A stretch of DNA of 64,000 nucleotides. It comes from Micavibrio_A sp964539025. GTDB taxonomy: Bacteria; Pseudomonadota; Alphaproteobacteria; Micavibrionales; Micavibrionaceae. The notes beneath the pieces were generated by a model that was given only the letters and a program-made list of their open reading frames with translations, made no database searches and had not been told where the DNA came from. Location: contig CAZIFA010000001.1 of assembly GCA_964539025.1 (NCBI GenBank), forward strand, positions 522,955 through 586,954. Direction: 5' to 3'. Below, in pieces: positions 7,915 through 15,529 of the stretch; position 1 is the first letter of the stretch; each line of letters begins with the position of its first letter. A program made the translations under genes and the position numbers.

Positions 7915-9036
7915 ATGATTATCGGCGTACCCAAGGAGATCAAGGCACAAGAACACCGCGTGGGTTTGGTCCCCGCCAGCGTTCGGGAATTCACCGCCCA
8001 CGGGCATAAAGTCATCGTCGAAAGCGGGGCCGGGGCGGGCATTAATTACACCGATGCGGATTATGAAGGGCATGGCGCGGAGATCAGCAAGTCTGCAGCC
8101 GATATTTTCAAACGCGCCGACATGATTATAAAGGTGAAGGAACCGCAGGCGAATGAGTGCAAGATGCTTCGTGAAGGGCAGATATTGTTCACCTATCTTC
8201 ACCTCGCCGCCGATGCGGAACAAACCAAGGGTTTGATAGATTCGAAATGCGTTGCCATTGCCTATGAAACCGTGACGGGGCCGGGCGGACGCGGATTGCC
8301 ATTGCTGGCGCCGATGAGTGAAATTGCGGGGCGTCTGTCCATTCAGGTTGGCGGTGCGTATTTGTTGAAACATCTGGGCGGGCGTGGCCGATTGATCGGC
8401 GGATCGCCGGGCGTGGAACCTGCAAAGGTTGTCGTGCTTGGCGGCGGCGTGTCGGGTTATCACGCGGCGGAGATGGCGTGCGGGATGCAGGCCAATGTCG
8501 TCATCCTCGAACAAAACCATGATCGCATCCGCGATCTTGATCGTCATTTCGGCAATCGTGCGCGCGTCATTCAATCATCGAAAGCATCTATCGAGCGGTA
8601 TGTGCTCGGTGCGGACCTTGTGATCGGCGCGGTTTTGATTCCGGGGGCGAGTGCTCCCAAACTTGTCACCAAGGAAATGGTGAAACAAATGCGCCCGGGT
8701 TCGGTGCTCGTCGATATCGCGATTGACCAAGGCGGATGTTTCGAAACGTCCCACGCCACGACGCACAACGATCCCATATATAAGGTCAATGATGTCATCC
8801 ATTACTGCGTGGCGAATATGCCGGGCGCCGTGCCGATGACTTCGGCGCAGGCGCTCAACAACGCGGTGCTGCCTTATGCGCTGGCGATAGCAGACAAGGG
8901 CTGGAAAAAGGCGCTGGCGGACGATCCCAATCTGCGTAACGGATTGAATGTCTGTGCGGGCAAAATCACCCATGCCGGGGTGGCGGAATCCCTCAAATTG
9001 CCGCTTTCCGACGCCGGGCAGGCGCTGGCGGCCTAA
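7915..9036 (+). CDS. ald: alanine dehydrogenase
   Basis: 373 aa, the usual length. Catalyses NAD-dependent reversible deamination of L-alanine to pyruvate and ammonia in the cytoplasm. Family marks: MIIGVPKEIKAQEHRVGL with Arg 15, KVKEPQ with Lys 75, TYLHLAAD with His 96, the dinucleotide-binding VVVLGGGVSGYHAAEMA, DIAIDQGGCFETS with the catalytic Asp, and CVANMPGAVPMTSAQALNNAVLPY. A GAGGGAGATATC ribosome site decides the start. It stands alone, ahead of an M29 peptidase; both would release or recycle amino acids, which is only a contextual link. Confidence 0.97.
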   Translation: MIIGVPKEIKAQEHRVGLVPASVREFTAHGHKVIVESGAGAGINYTDADYEGHGAEISKSAADIFKRADMIIKVKEPQANECKMLREGQILFTYLHLAADAEQTKGLIDSKCVAIAYETVTGPGGRGLPLLAPMSEIAGRLSIQVGGAYLLKHLGGRGRLIGGSPGVEPAKVVVLGGGVSGYHAAEMACGMQANVVILEQNHDRIRDLDRHFGNRARVIQSSKASIERYVLGADLVIGAVLIPGASAPKLVTKEMVKQMRPGSVLVDIAIDQGGCFETSHATTHNDPIYKVNDVIHYCVANMPGAVPMTSAQALNNAVLPYALAIADKGWKKALADDPNLRNGLNVCAGKITHAGVAESLKLPLSDAGQALAA

Positions 9037-9099
9037 AATCATTGACCTGCGAGGATTTCTGGTGTCTTTTCCTATATGTAAAGTGTAGGGAGTATTTCC

Positions 9100-10221
9100 A
9101 TGTCCGATTACAGGCGTCTTGCGCATCAATTCATCACCAACGCGGTTGAATTGAAGTCCGGTGAAAAAATCTGGCTTGAATGCACGGGAGCTAAGGCCCA
9201 ACCATTGGCCGATGCCTGCCTCGAGGAAGTGCGGGCGTTGGGTGCGGATGCGCATTACATCATGCGCGATTCAGGTTTCATCAATTCCACTTTGCTCACG
9301 GCAACCGATGACGATTTGCAAAAGTTAGGCGATGCCGATCTTGCGATCATGAAAACCATGCAAGGTTATATCCGCATCGGTGATGTTGGTGACAAAAACA
9401 ATATCAAGGCATCGCTGGACGACCAGCAGCGTTTGAGCAAAGCATTGCGGCCTGCGTTAAGTCATCGTGTAGACAATACGCGCTGGCTCGTCGTGCGGGC
9501 ACCAACGGATGATTTTGCCAAGGCCTGTGGTATGGACTTTCCGCAATTCCAAAAATTTTATGAAGATGCCTGCCTGTTCGATTATTCGCGTATGTACAAG
9601 CCCGCCGAGATTTTGGCGGATGTCATGACAAAAGGGCGTCAGGTAGAAATACGCGGTAAAGACACCCATTTAAAATTCAGCATAGAGGGCATCGGCGCAA
9701 AGGAGTGTATCGGCAAGCGTAATATTCCCGATGGTGAATGCTACAGCGCGCCGGTCAAAGGCAGCGTTGAGGGAACGGTGTTGTTTGGCCCATCTGTGTA
9801 TATGGGCAAAAGCTTTTCCCAAATATACCTTATATACGAAGGTGGAAAGGTTATCGATGCAAGGGGTGGTAACAACGAGGAAACAGCCAACCTCAATCTG
9901 ATTTTAAATTCCGATGAGGGCGCACGTTATCCTGGTGAATTCTCGCTGGCGTTCCACCCCCAAATCTCTGAACCGGTGGGCGATGTCCTTTTTGACGAGA
10001 AAATCCGCGGAAGCTGGCATTTTGCCAACGGGACGGCATACAAGGGCATAACCGATAACGGGAATGTCTCCTCTATCCATTGGGACAAGGTCCAGATCCA
10101 GCGCCCCGAGCATGGCGGCGGGGAGATTAGGATCGATAACCGGTTGATCCGCAAGGACGGGCTTTTTGTGGTTCCCGAGCTGGAAGGCCTTAATCCGGCA
10201 AGGCTTTGCGGGCCGGCCTGA
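9100..10221 (+). CDS. M29 family aminopeptidase (AmpS-like)
   Basis: 373 aa, close to the 370-410 aa of the thermophilic metalloprotease M29 family. These cytoplasmic dimeric enzymes remove N-terminal residues using two metal ions. Recognised marks: an N-terminal domain with VELKSGEKIWLEC, then CYSAPVKGSVEGTVLFGPSV, a Gly/Asn-rich GGNNEETANL loop, GEFSLAFHPQ, and the metal-binding FDEKIRGSWHFANGTAY and GNVSSIHWDKV segments that carry the conserved His, His and Asp. Co-directional with ald, 63 nt apart; GGGAG upstream. The specificity is not readable. Confidence 0.9.
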   Translation: MSDYRRLAHQFITNAVELKSGEKIWLECTGAKAQPLADACLEEVRALGADAHYIMRDSGFINSTLLTATDDDLQKLGDADLAIMKTMQGYIRIGDVGDKNNIKASLDDQQRLSKALRPALSHRVDNTRWLVVRAPTDDFAKACGMDFPQFQKFYEDACLFDYSRMYKPAEILADVMTKGRQVEIRGKDTHLKFSIEGIGAKECIGKRNIPDGECYSAPVKGSVEGTVLFGPSVYMGKSFSQIYLIYEGGKVIDARGGNNEETANLNLILNSDEGARYPGEFSLAFHPQISEPVGDVLFDEKIRGSWHFANGTAYKGITDNGNVSSIHWDKVQIQRPEHGGGEIRIDNRLIRKDGLFVVPELEGLNPARLCGPA

Positions 10222-10239
10222 AAAAGCCCCTGAAACCAT

Positions 10240-10269
10240 TTGACAGAGGCCGGGGGTACGGGCTATTTA
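10240..10269 (+). promoter_or_regulatory. promoter of tRNA-Asp
   Basis: TTGACA at 10240-10245, an 18-nt spacer and TATTTA at 10264-10269. Initiation would fall about ten bases before the mature tRNA 5' end at 10286. Confidence 0.6.
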
Positions 10270-10285
10270 ACCCCCACGCTTTTAT

Positions 10286-10362
10286 GCGGGTGTAGTTCAG
10301 TTGGTTAGAACGCTTCCCTGTCACGGAAGAGGTCGCGGGTTCGAGTCCCGTCACTCGCGCCA
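10286..10362 (+). tRNA. tRNA-Asp (GTC), CCA encoded
   Basis: A 77-nt cloverleaf. The acceptor GCGGGTG pairs with CACTCGC (one G-U), the D arm is GTTC...GAAC, and the anticodon stem CTTCC/GGAAG holds loop CTGTCAC with anticodon GTC. The T arm is GCGGG-TTCGAGT-CCCGT, the discriminator is G, and CCA is encoded. No second tRNA is adjacent. The following 10363-10458 holds no gene I can support. Confidence 0.97.
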
Positions 10363-10458
10363 TTTGCTAAAATGGTCCTGCTTAAACCCCCTTTATCATA
10401 CAGAAAATAGCCGTTTTCAAAGGCCTATAGGGGCATTTTTATGTTTTACATTAATTTA

Positions 10459-10487
10459 TTGACATAATTATAAAAAAGCCATATCTT
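10459..10487 (+). promoter_or_regulatory. sigma-70-type promoter of the ClpP-like gene
   Basis: Perfect TTGACA at 10459-10464, a 17-nt spacer, then TATCTT at 10482-10487. The start would give a leader of about 25 nt to the ATG at 10521. Confidence 0.6.
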
Positions 10488-10520
10488 CCACCCCAATATT
10501 CAACAAAAAATGGTGTGTTT

Positions 10521-11294
10521 ATGCGTCTCAATTCTCTCTACGCTGCTGCCCTTGCCACTATCCCTTTGATGGGACTGCCTGCCCAAGCGCAACAGCCGCC
10601 AAAATCCCACAATCCGCTTGGTGAGTTTACATCTTCTTCCTCCACTTTTTCTTTCGTGGGGGACAACAAGCGTATCCGCATTCAGGGAGATAAGGCAGTC
10701 ATGCGGATTGCGGGCGATATAACCCCGGAGTTGGCTGAAGAAATATGCGCCGCCCTCGATGTGTTTGAGGCGAACGAAGCAAATAAATCCAAAACTTTAT
10801 ATGTTCATATAAATTCCAATGGCGGCGATATGGATTCATCGGTTGCAATCGCGGACAAGCTTAAGCACTTGCCCGGAAAAGTCGTAACTGTTGCTGAAGG
10901 CAAAGTCATGTCTGGCGGCCTCTTAATTTTCATGTTGGGTGGAGATGAGCGCCGTGCCTATGAAAATACATTATTTATGGGGCATCCCAGTATTATAGTA
11001 CAGACAAGTGAAGATGCATCCGAGCAAGAAAAAACGATGGCGCGAGATATGCAGGAGATTGCAATAATACAAGCCACACGATTGTTCGGACAGTTCAAAC
11101 ATGCGAAGACACTTAGACCTGATCAAGTTGTAAACATGTTTTCCGGTGGGGATTGTTACTTCGGTACGGGCTTTGCTCAGTGGGCGGGTTTAGTGACTCA
11201 TGTGCTAGGTGCCAAAGGGCAGATCATGACAGAGGTACCGGAAGATGCGCCTCGCGCTCCGGAATACCCTTGTCCTTCGTTTCGTTCAAAATAG
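10521..11294 (+). CDS. secreted ClpP-like serine protease
   Basis: 257 aa from ATG 10521; a GTG at 10515 is an alternative, and neither has a strong ribosome site. A signal peptide (MRLNSLYAAALATIPLMGLPAQAQ) places it in the periplasm, unlike cytoplasmic ClpP. The core follows the ClpP/crotonase fold: YVHINSNGGDMDSSVAIAD matches the ClpP INSPGG strand-loop, GKVMSGG puts Ser about 131 at the nucleophile position, and TLFMGHPS puts His about 155 at the catalytic His. The C-terminus carries two extra Cys and a Pro-rich end. Secreted ClpP-fold enzymes are known but uncommon; the substrate is unknown. Confidence 0.8.
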   Translation: MRLNSLYAAALATIPLMGLPAQAQQPPKSHNPLGEFTSSSSTFSFVGDNKRIRIQGDKAVMRIAGDITPELAEEICAALDVFEANEANKSKTLYVHINSNGGDMDSSVAIADKLKHLPGKVVTVAEGKVMSGGLLIFMLGGDERRAYENTLFMGHPSIIVQTSEDASEQEKTMARDMQEIAIIQATRLFGQFKHAKTLRPDQVVNMFSGGDCYFGTGFAQWAGLVTHVLGAKGQIMTEVPEDAPRAPEYPCPSFRSK

Positions 11295-11337
11295 ACCTTG
11301 TTAAATTTCCATAAACTATATACCGAAGCATAAAAAC

Positions 11338-11363
11338 GGGCCGTGAAAATGGCCCATTTTTTT
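11338..11363 (+). terminator. Rho-independent terminator after ClpP-like gene
   Basis: Stem GGGCC/GGCCC with an 8-nt loop, followed by ATTTTTTT. It separates the ClpP-like gene from the nuo operon. Confidence 0.7.
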
Positions 11364-11398
11364 CGCCCTATAATCCTGAATTTCCACGTATATGAGGC

Positions 11399-11427
11399 TT
11401 TACACGCCTAGCGACGAAGCGTATTTA
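11399..11427 (+). promoter_or_regulatory. candidate nuo operon promoter
   Basis: TTTACA at 11399-11404, 17 nt, TATTTA at 11422-11427. Only six bases separate the -10 from the nuoA ATG, so transcription would start at or next to the A of the start codon and give a leaderless message. A second candidate -10 (TATAAT, 11369-11374) has no good -35 but would give a leader of about 50 nt. Confidence 0.45.
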
Positions 11428-11433
11428 TGACGC

Positions 11434-11805
11434 ATGGCTTCGAACGAATTTCTTCTGCAATATCTGCCCATTATCGTTTTTATCGTGATCGCGTCCATTG
11501 TGTCGGTTGCGGCGGTGGTTTTGTCGCTGGTCGTCGCCAAGCAAAAGCCCGATCCGGACAAGCTATCCGCCTATGAATGTGGGTTCGATGCGTTCGACGA
11601 TGCGCGCCACAAATTCGATGTGCGGTTCTACCTTGTCGCCATTTTGTTCATCATTTTCGACCTCGAAGTCGCGTTTTTATTCCCGTGGGCCGTTAGTCTG
11701 GGTGCTATCGGCATGTTCGGCTTCTGGTCGATGGTTGTGTTCCTCGGCGTTTTGACCGTCGGGTTTATCTATGAATGGAAGAAGGGCGCGCTGGATTGGG
11801 AATGA
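11434..11805 (+). CDS. nuoA: NADH-quinone oxidoreductase subunit A
   Basis: 123 aa with three membrane helices. It is part of the membrane arm of complex I, near the quinone channel. The family signature YECGFDAFDDARHKFDVRFYLVAILFIIFDLEVAFLFPWA is present (seen here in pieces from about residue 47 to 88). First gene of the nuo operon. There is no obvious Shine-Dalgarno, in line with a possible leaderless start. Its stop overlaps the next small ORF by ATGA rather than nuoB directly, as would be usual. Confidence 0.97.
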   Translation: MASNEFLLQYLPIIVFIVIASIVSVAAVVLSLVVAKQKPDPDKLSAYECGFDAFDDARHKFDVRFYLVAILFIIFDLEVAFLFPWAVSLGAIGMFGFWSMVVFLGVLTVGFIYEWKKGALDWE

Positions 11806-11999
11806 GCCTGCGGAGTTCGCTGTTATCGAGTGCTGCGTTTATCACGATTGTGTCGCTCAAGGATGGTTTTATGTCTGTGGCGCTCGGCAAGGATTTACGC
11901 GGGCAGACGAGAAAACAGGTTTTTAATTATGTATGGGACAGTCTGGTACGATCGAACGCTATGTTCCAGAACCCGTTTAATATGAAGGCGATGATATGA
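11802..11999 (+). CDS. unknown 65-aa protein coupled between nuoA and nuoB
   Basis: The ATG at 11802 overlaps the nuoA stop (ATGA), and its own TGA at 11997-11999 overlaps the nuoB ATG at 11996 (again ATGA). The intervening 198 nt stay open in one frame. The product has a weakly hydrophobic start (LLSSAAFITIVSL) and a basic, aromatic second half (RKQVFNYVWDSLVR...NPFNMKAM). I do not recognise it, and it is not a complex I subunit I know. Double 4-nt coupling strongly suggests translation. Alternatives are a lineage-specific complex I accessory or assembly factor, or a translational spacer. Confidence 0.6.
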   Translation: MSLRSSLLSSAAFITIVSLKDGFMSVALGKDLRGQTRKQVFNYVWDSLVRSNAMFQNPFNMKAMI

Positions 12000-12571
12000 G
12001 CCACGATAGAAAAGTCATACAAGCGCCAGCCGCGCCGTTGCTGACGAGTTCACCAATGCTGCCCGCATCGCAGCAGGACATCGTGCCTGCCGCAATTTCG
12101 AAGCATATCGAGGAAAAAGGTTTTCTTCTCACGCAAGCCGATAAATTGTTCGATTGGGCGCGCACGGGGTCTATGTGGCCGATGACGTTCGGTCTGGCGT
12201 GCTGTGCGGTGGAGATGATCCATTCGTATATGAGCCGGTACGATCTCGATAGATTCGGTATGATTCCGCGCCCGTCACCACGTCAATCCGATGTGATGAT
12301 CGTCGCCGGAACGCTGACCAACAAGATGGCGCCGGCGTTGCGCAAAGTATACGACCAGATGCCGGAGCCGCGCTGGGTGATTTCGATGGGGTCCTGCGCC
12401 AATGGCGGCGGGTATTACCATTATTCTTATTCCGTCGTCCGCGGATGCGACCGCATCGTACCCGTTGATATCTATGTTCCCGGATGTCCGCCGACGGCAG
12501 AGGCTCTGGTGTATGGATTGCTCCAGTTGCAAAAGAAAATCCAGCGCGAAGATACGCGCATCGCACGGTAG
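11996..12571 (+). CDS. nuoB: NADH-quinone oxidoreductase subunit B
   Basis: 191 aa. Holds cluster N2, the last iron-sulfur centre before quinone, in the peripheral arm. The tandem Cys 69-70 in FGLACCAVEM, GSCAN (about 134) and PGCPP (about 164) are the ligands. MIPRPSPRQSDVMIVAGT is the family core. The N-terminus is about 35 residues longer than in the shortest bacterial NuoB proteins and is Pro/Ala-rich. Translationally coupled to the small ORF upstream. Confidence 0.97.
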   Translation: MSHDRKVIQAPAAPLLTSSPMLPASQQDIVPAAISKHIEEKGFLLTQADKLFDWARTGSMWPMTFGLACCAVEMIHSYMSRYDLDRFGMIPRPSPRQSDVMIVAGTLTNKMAPALRKVYDQMPEPRWVISMGSCANGGGYYHYSYSVVRGCDRIVPVDIYVPGCPPTAEALVYGLLQLQKKIQREDTRIAR

Positions 12572-12577
12572 GTGAGT

Positions 12578-13255
12578 ATGCCCGATCAAACACCAGCCGT
12601 TGCCCCAATCGCCGATGAAAAAATGCTGAGCATTGCCAATCAGGTGCAGGTGCTTATGGGCGCGCATATTCTGAATGCTGAATTCCAAAAGGATGAGTTC
12701 TGCGTAGCGGTGAAGCGCGAGAGTATCGTGCCGTTCTTAAAATTCCTGCGTGATGACAGCGTGTGTAAATTCAAACAACTGGTCGATATTTGCGGGGCGG
12801 ATTACCCCAATCGCCCGCAGCGGTTCGATGTTGTCTATAACCTTTTATCCTTAAATTCCAACACGCGCATCCGCGTGAAGGTCATGACGGATGAAAATAC
12901 ACCCGTCGATTCCGTAGCGAGCGTGTTCAGTTCCGCCGTGTGGTTCGAGCGCGAAACATGGGACATGTACGGGATTTATTTTGCGGGCAACCCGGATTTG
13001 CGCCGCATCCTCACCGATTACGGATTTGAGGGACATCCCTTGCGCAAAGATTTCCCGCTCACGGGCTATGTCGAGCTTCGCTATGACGAGCAGCAACGCC
13101 GTGTGGTGTATGAGCCCGTGAAACTGACGCAGGATTTCCGCGTGTTCGATACGCTCTCTCCATGGGAGGGCATGACCGACATTCAGTTGCCGGGCGATGA
13201 GAAGGCGACGATGCCGATGGGGTGGAAACCCGTCGAGAAGAAGGTGAAAGTATGA
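12578..13255 (+). CDS. nuoC: NADH-quinone oxidoreductase subunit C
   Basis: 225 aa; separate from NuoD, as in mitochondria and most alphaproteobacteria. The 30-kDa subunit signature ERETWDMYGIYFAGNPDLRRILTDYGFEGHPLRKDFPLTGYVE lies at about residues 125-168 and is recognisable in full. ATG 12578 is preferred to GTG 12572 because of the TAGGTG upstream; both are in frame. An inserted cassette and 439 nt separate it from nuoD, where the two genes normally nearly abut. Confidence 0.95.
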   Translation: MPDQTPAVAPIADEKMLSIANQVQVLMGAHILNAEFQKDEFCVAVKRESIVPFLKFLRDDSVCKFKQLVDICGADYPNRPQRFDVVYNLLSLNSNTRIRVKVMTDENTPVDSVASVFSSAVWFERETWDMYGIYFAGNPDLRRILTDYGFEGHPLRKDFPLTGYVELRYDEQQRRVVYEPVKLTQDFRVFDTLSPWEGMTDIQLPGDEKATMPMGWKPVEKKVKV

Positions 13256-13338
13256 GTAAAGCCGCCGCTTTTGCGGGGGGCAGATGGGGTGTTTTGGGTA
13301 AATTACTTCCGTAGGGGAGGCGGGCGAGAGTGATTTTA

Positions 13339-13690
13339 GTTAACTGCTTTCCCCGCGAAAGCGGGGATCTTAAGAGGAAATCGTGCCATATTACGTTTAC
13401 ATTCTGACGAACCATAAAAAGACTGTGCTGTATATAGGTATGACAGGAAATTTAGAGCAACGAGTAGCGCAACATAAGGCAGGGGAAATTAAAGGATTTA
13501 CGGAGAGATATAAAACGAGCACGCTGATCTACTTTGAAACTTTTGATCAAATAGAAGATGCTAAAATGCGCGAAAGAGCGATGAAGAAGTGGAATAGATC
13601 TTGGAAGGAAGACTTGATTAATGCCTCTAATCCGGAATGGGCGGAAGTACAAATAGGATAAAGATCCCCGCTTGCGCGGGGAAGACAGAT
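13339..13690 (+). mobile_element. inverted-repeat-bracketed GIY-YIG cassette
   Basis: The left arm 13349-13371 and right arm 13661-13683 are inverted copies matching at 22 of 23 positions (core CCCCGCGAAAGCGGGGATC). Weaker pairing continues outward (TTAACTG-CTTTCCCC against the complement of GGGGAAGACAGATTAA). Each arm is also itself a hairpin. One GIY-YIG gene fills the space between them. The whole insert separates nuoC from nuoD. No transposase is present and I see no target duplication. The arm core recurs in a stand-alone palindromic repeat at 47201. Positions 13256-13338 hold a GC-rich stretch without a gene. Confidence 0.6.
13383..13661 (+). CDS. GIY-YIG domain nuclease (UPF0213/YhbQ-like)
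   Basis: 92 aa. Single GIY-YIG domain: YYVYILTN (residues 3-10), LYIGMT (16-21), Arg 27 in LEQRVAQHK, and a late acidic segment followed by NPEW near the end. All the key residues look intact. The GTG start is set by AAGAGGAAATC. Free-standing proteins of this size nick or cleave DNA in vitro in some cases, but cellular roles are unclear. Here it is the only gene inside an inverted-repeat-bounded insert between nuoC and nuoD, so a role in spreading its own flanks is conceivable. Its codons are more AT-rich than the nuo genes. Confidence 0.9.
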   Translation: MPYYVYILTNHKKTVLYIGMTGNLEQRVAQHKAGEIKGFTERYKTSTLIYFETFDQIEDAKMRERAMKKWNRSWKEDLINASNPEWAEVQIG

Positions 13691-13694
13691 TAAG

Positions 13695-14894
13695 ATGAAA
13701 AACGCAGTAGAAATACAGAACGAAACGCATATCAAGCCGTACACGATGAATTTCGGCCCGCAGCACCCGGCCGCACACGGCGTTTTGCGTCTTGTGCTGG
13801 AGATGGAGGGCGAGGTGGTAGAAAGATCCGACCCGCATATCGGCCTGCTTCATCGCGGCACCGAAAAACTGATCGAATATAAAACATACATGCAGGCGAC
13901 GCCGTATTTCGACCGTCTCGATTACGTTGCCCCGATGAACCAGGAGCATGCGTTTGCGCTGGCTGTTGAAAAGCTGCTCGGCATCACGGTGCCGGAGCGC
14001 GGACAATATATTCGCGTGCTGTTCTGCGAACTGGGCCGGATTTTGAACCATATTCTGAACATCACGACGTTTGCGCTCGATGTCGGCGCGATCACGCCTG
14101 CTCTGTGGGGCTTCGAAGAGCGCGAGAAGGGCATGGAGTTTTATGATCGTGTCTGCGGCGCGCGCCTGCACGCGAACTATTTCCGTCCCGGCGGCGTTTC
14201 GATGGATATGCCTGCTGGCCTAGCCGAGGATATGATGGATTGGGCCGACCAGTTCCCGAAATTCCTTGATGACCTTGACTCACTTCTGACCAACAACCGT
14301 ATTTTCAAACAACGCACGGTTGATATCGGTGTTGCGAGCGCCGAACAGGCATTGGATTGGGGATTTTCCGGCCCGATGCTGCGCGGCTCCGGCATCGCGT
14401 GGGATTTGAGAAAGTCTCAGCCCTATGACGTTTACGCCAAAATGGATTTCGATGTTCCTGTCGGCAAGACGGGTGATTGCTATGCGCGCTATCTGATCCG
14501 CATGGCAGAGATGAAAGAATCTTTGAAGATCATGCGCCAGTGTCTGCAACAACTACCAGATGGCCCTGTGCGTTCGAACGATTACAAAGTCTCGCCGCCG
14601 CCGCGCGCCGAGATGAAACGCTCGATGGAAGCGTTGATCCACCATTTCAAATTGTACACAGAAGGCTATCACGTGCCTGCGGGCGAAACCTACACCGCCG
14701 TCGAAGCGCCGAAGGGCGAGTTCGGCGTGTATCTGGTCTCGGACGGCACGAACAAGCCGTATCGCTGTCATATCCGCGCGCCGGGTTTTGCGCATTTGCA
14801 GGCGCTGGATTTCATGAGCAAGGGGCATATGCTCGCCGATGTTGTTTCCAACATCGGGTCTATGGATATCGTGTTCGGGGAAATTGACCGATGA
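13695..14894 (+). CDS. nuoD: NADH-quinone oxidoreductase subunit D
   Basis: 399 aa. The 49-kDa subunit, which shapes the quinone site with NuoB. FGPQHPAAHGVLRLVLEMEGE (about 17-37) and HIGLLHRGTEKL are signature segments; the C-terminus ends in the usual MDIVFGEIDR. The start follows the cassette's right arm, and the upstream AGATTAAG is a weak ribosome site, so the insertion may have altered nuoD translation. Confidence 0.97.
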   Translation: MKNAVEIQNETHIKPYTMNFGPQHPAAHGVLRLVLEMEGEVVERSDPHIGLLHRGTEKLIEYKTYMQATPYFDRLDYVAPMNQEHAFALAVEKLLGITVPERGQYIRVLFCELGRILNHILNITTFALDVGAITPALWGFEEREKGMEFYDRVCGARLHANYFRPGGVSMDMPAGLAEDMMDWADQFPKFLDDLDSLLTNNRIFKQRTVDIGVASAEQALDWGFSGPMLRGSGIAWDLRKSQPYDVYAKMDFDVPVGKTGDCYARYLIRMAEMKESLKIMRQCLQQLPDGPVRSNDYKVSPPPRAEMKRSMEALIHHFKLYTEGYHVPAGETYTAVEAPKGEFGVYLVSDGTNKPYRCHIRAPGFAHLQALDFMSKGHMLADVVSNIGSMDIVFGEIDR

Positions 14895-15529
14895 AGAAAA
14901 AGTTAGATTTACACGCGGAATATCAGCCAAAGACGTTCGCTTTCAAAAGCGAGGCGGCGGTGAAGGAAATCATCAACCGCTATCCCGCAGGACGGCAAAT
15001 GAGCGCGATCATGCCTTTGCTCGATCTGGCGCAGCGTCAGGTCGGAGAAGAAGGCGCAAAAGCCAATCCTCCGTATGGTGGATGGATTCCAAAAGCAGCG
15101 ATGGACGAGATTGCGATGATCGTCGATGTCGCGCCGATGCGTGTTTATGAAGTCGCGACATTCTATTCGATGTACAACCTTGCGCCCGTGGGAAAGTACC
15201 TGTTGCAGGTTTGCACGACGACGCCGTGCTGGTTGTGCGGTTCCGCCGATATCGTCAAGACAATGGAAAAAAATCTTGGCCTGCACTGTGGTGAAAGCAC
15301 GAAGGACGGCATGTTCACGACGATGGAAGTGGAATGTCTCGGTGCTTGTGCCAACGCGCCGATGATACAGGTGAACGATGATTTCTATGAAGATTTGACG
15401 CCCGAAACTATGAACAGCCTGCTCGAAAGTTTGAAAAAAGGCGTGATGCCGACGCCGGGGCCGCAGAACGGCCGCAACAAGGCCGAAGCTGTGGATGGCT
15501 CGGTCACGCTGAAAAAGGCGAGGGCGTAA
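14891..15529 (+). CDS. nuoE: NADH-quinone oxidoreductase subunit E
   Basis: 212 aa. The 24-kDa thioredoxin-fold subunit with the binuclear centre N1a. Ligands are visible in CTTTPCWLCG (two Cys) and ECLGACANAP (two Cys). ATGA overlap with nuoD. It has a basic Lys/Ala tail beyond the conserved core, common in alphaproteobacteria. Confidence 0.97.
   Translation: MKKKLDLHAEYQPKTFAFKSEAAVKEIINRYPAGRQMSAIMPLLDLAQRQVGEEGAKANPPYGGWIPKAAMDEIAMIVDVAPMRVYEVATFYSMYNLAPVGKYLLQVCTTTPCWLCGSADIVKTMEKNLGLHCGESTKDGMFTTMEVECLGACANAPMIQVNDDFYEDLTPETMNSLLESLKKGVMPTPGPQNGRNKAEAVDGSVTLKKARA

Noticed and set aside
13383..13661. GIY-YIG as a homing endonuclease within an intron
   Set aside because: It lies between genes, not inside one, and no intron core was recognised; the protein is the small single-domain type.
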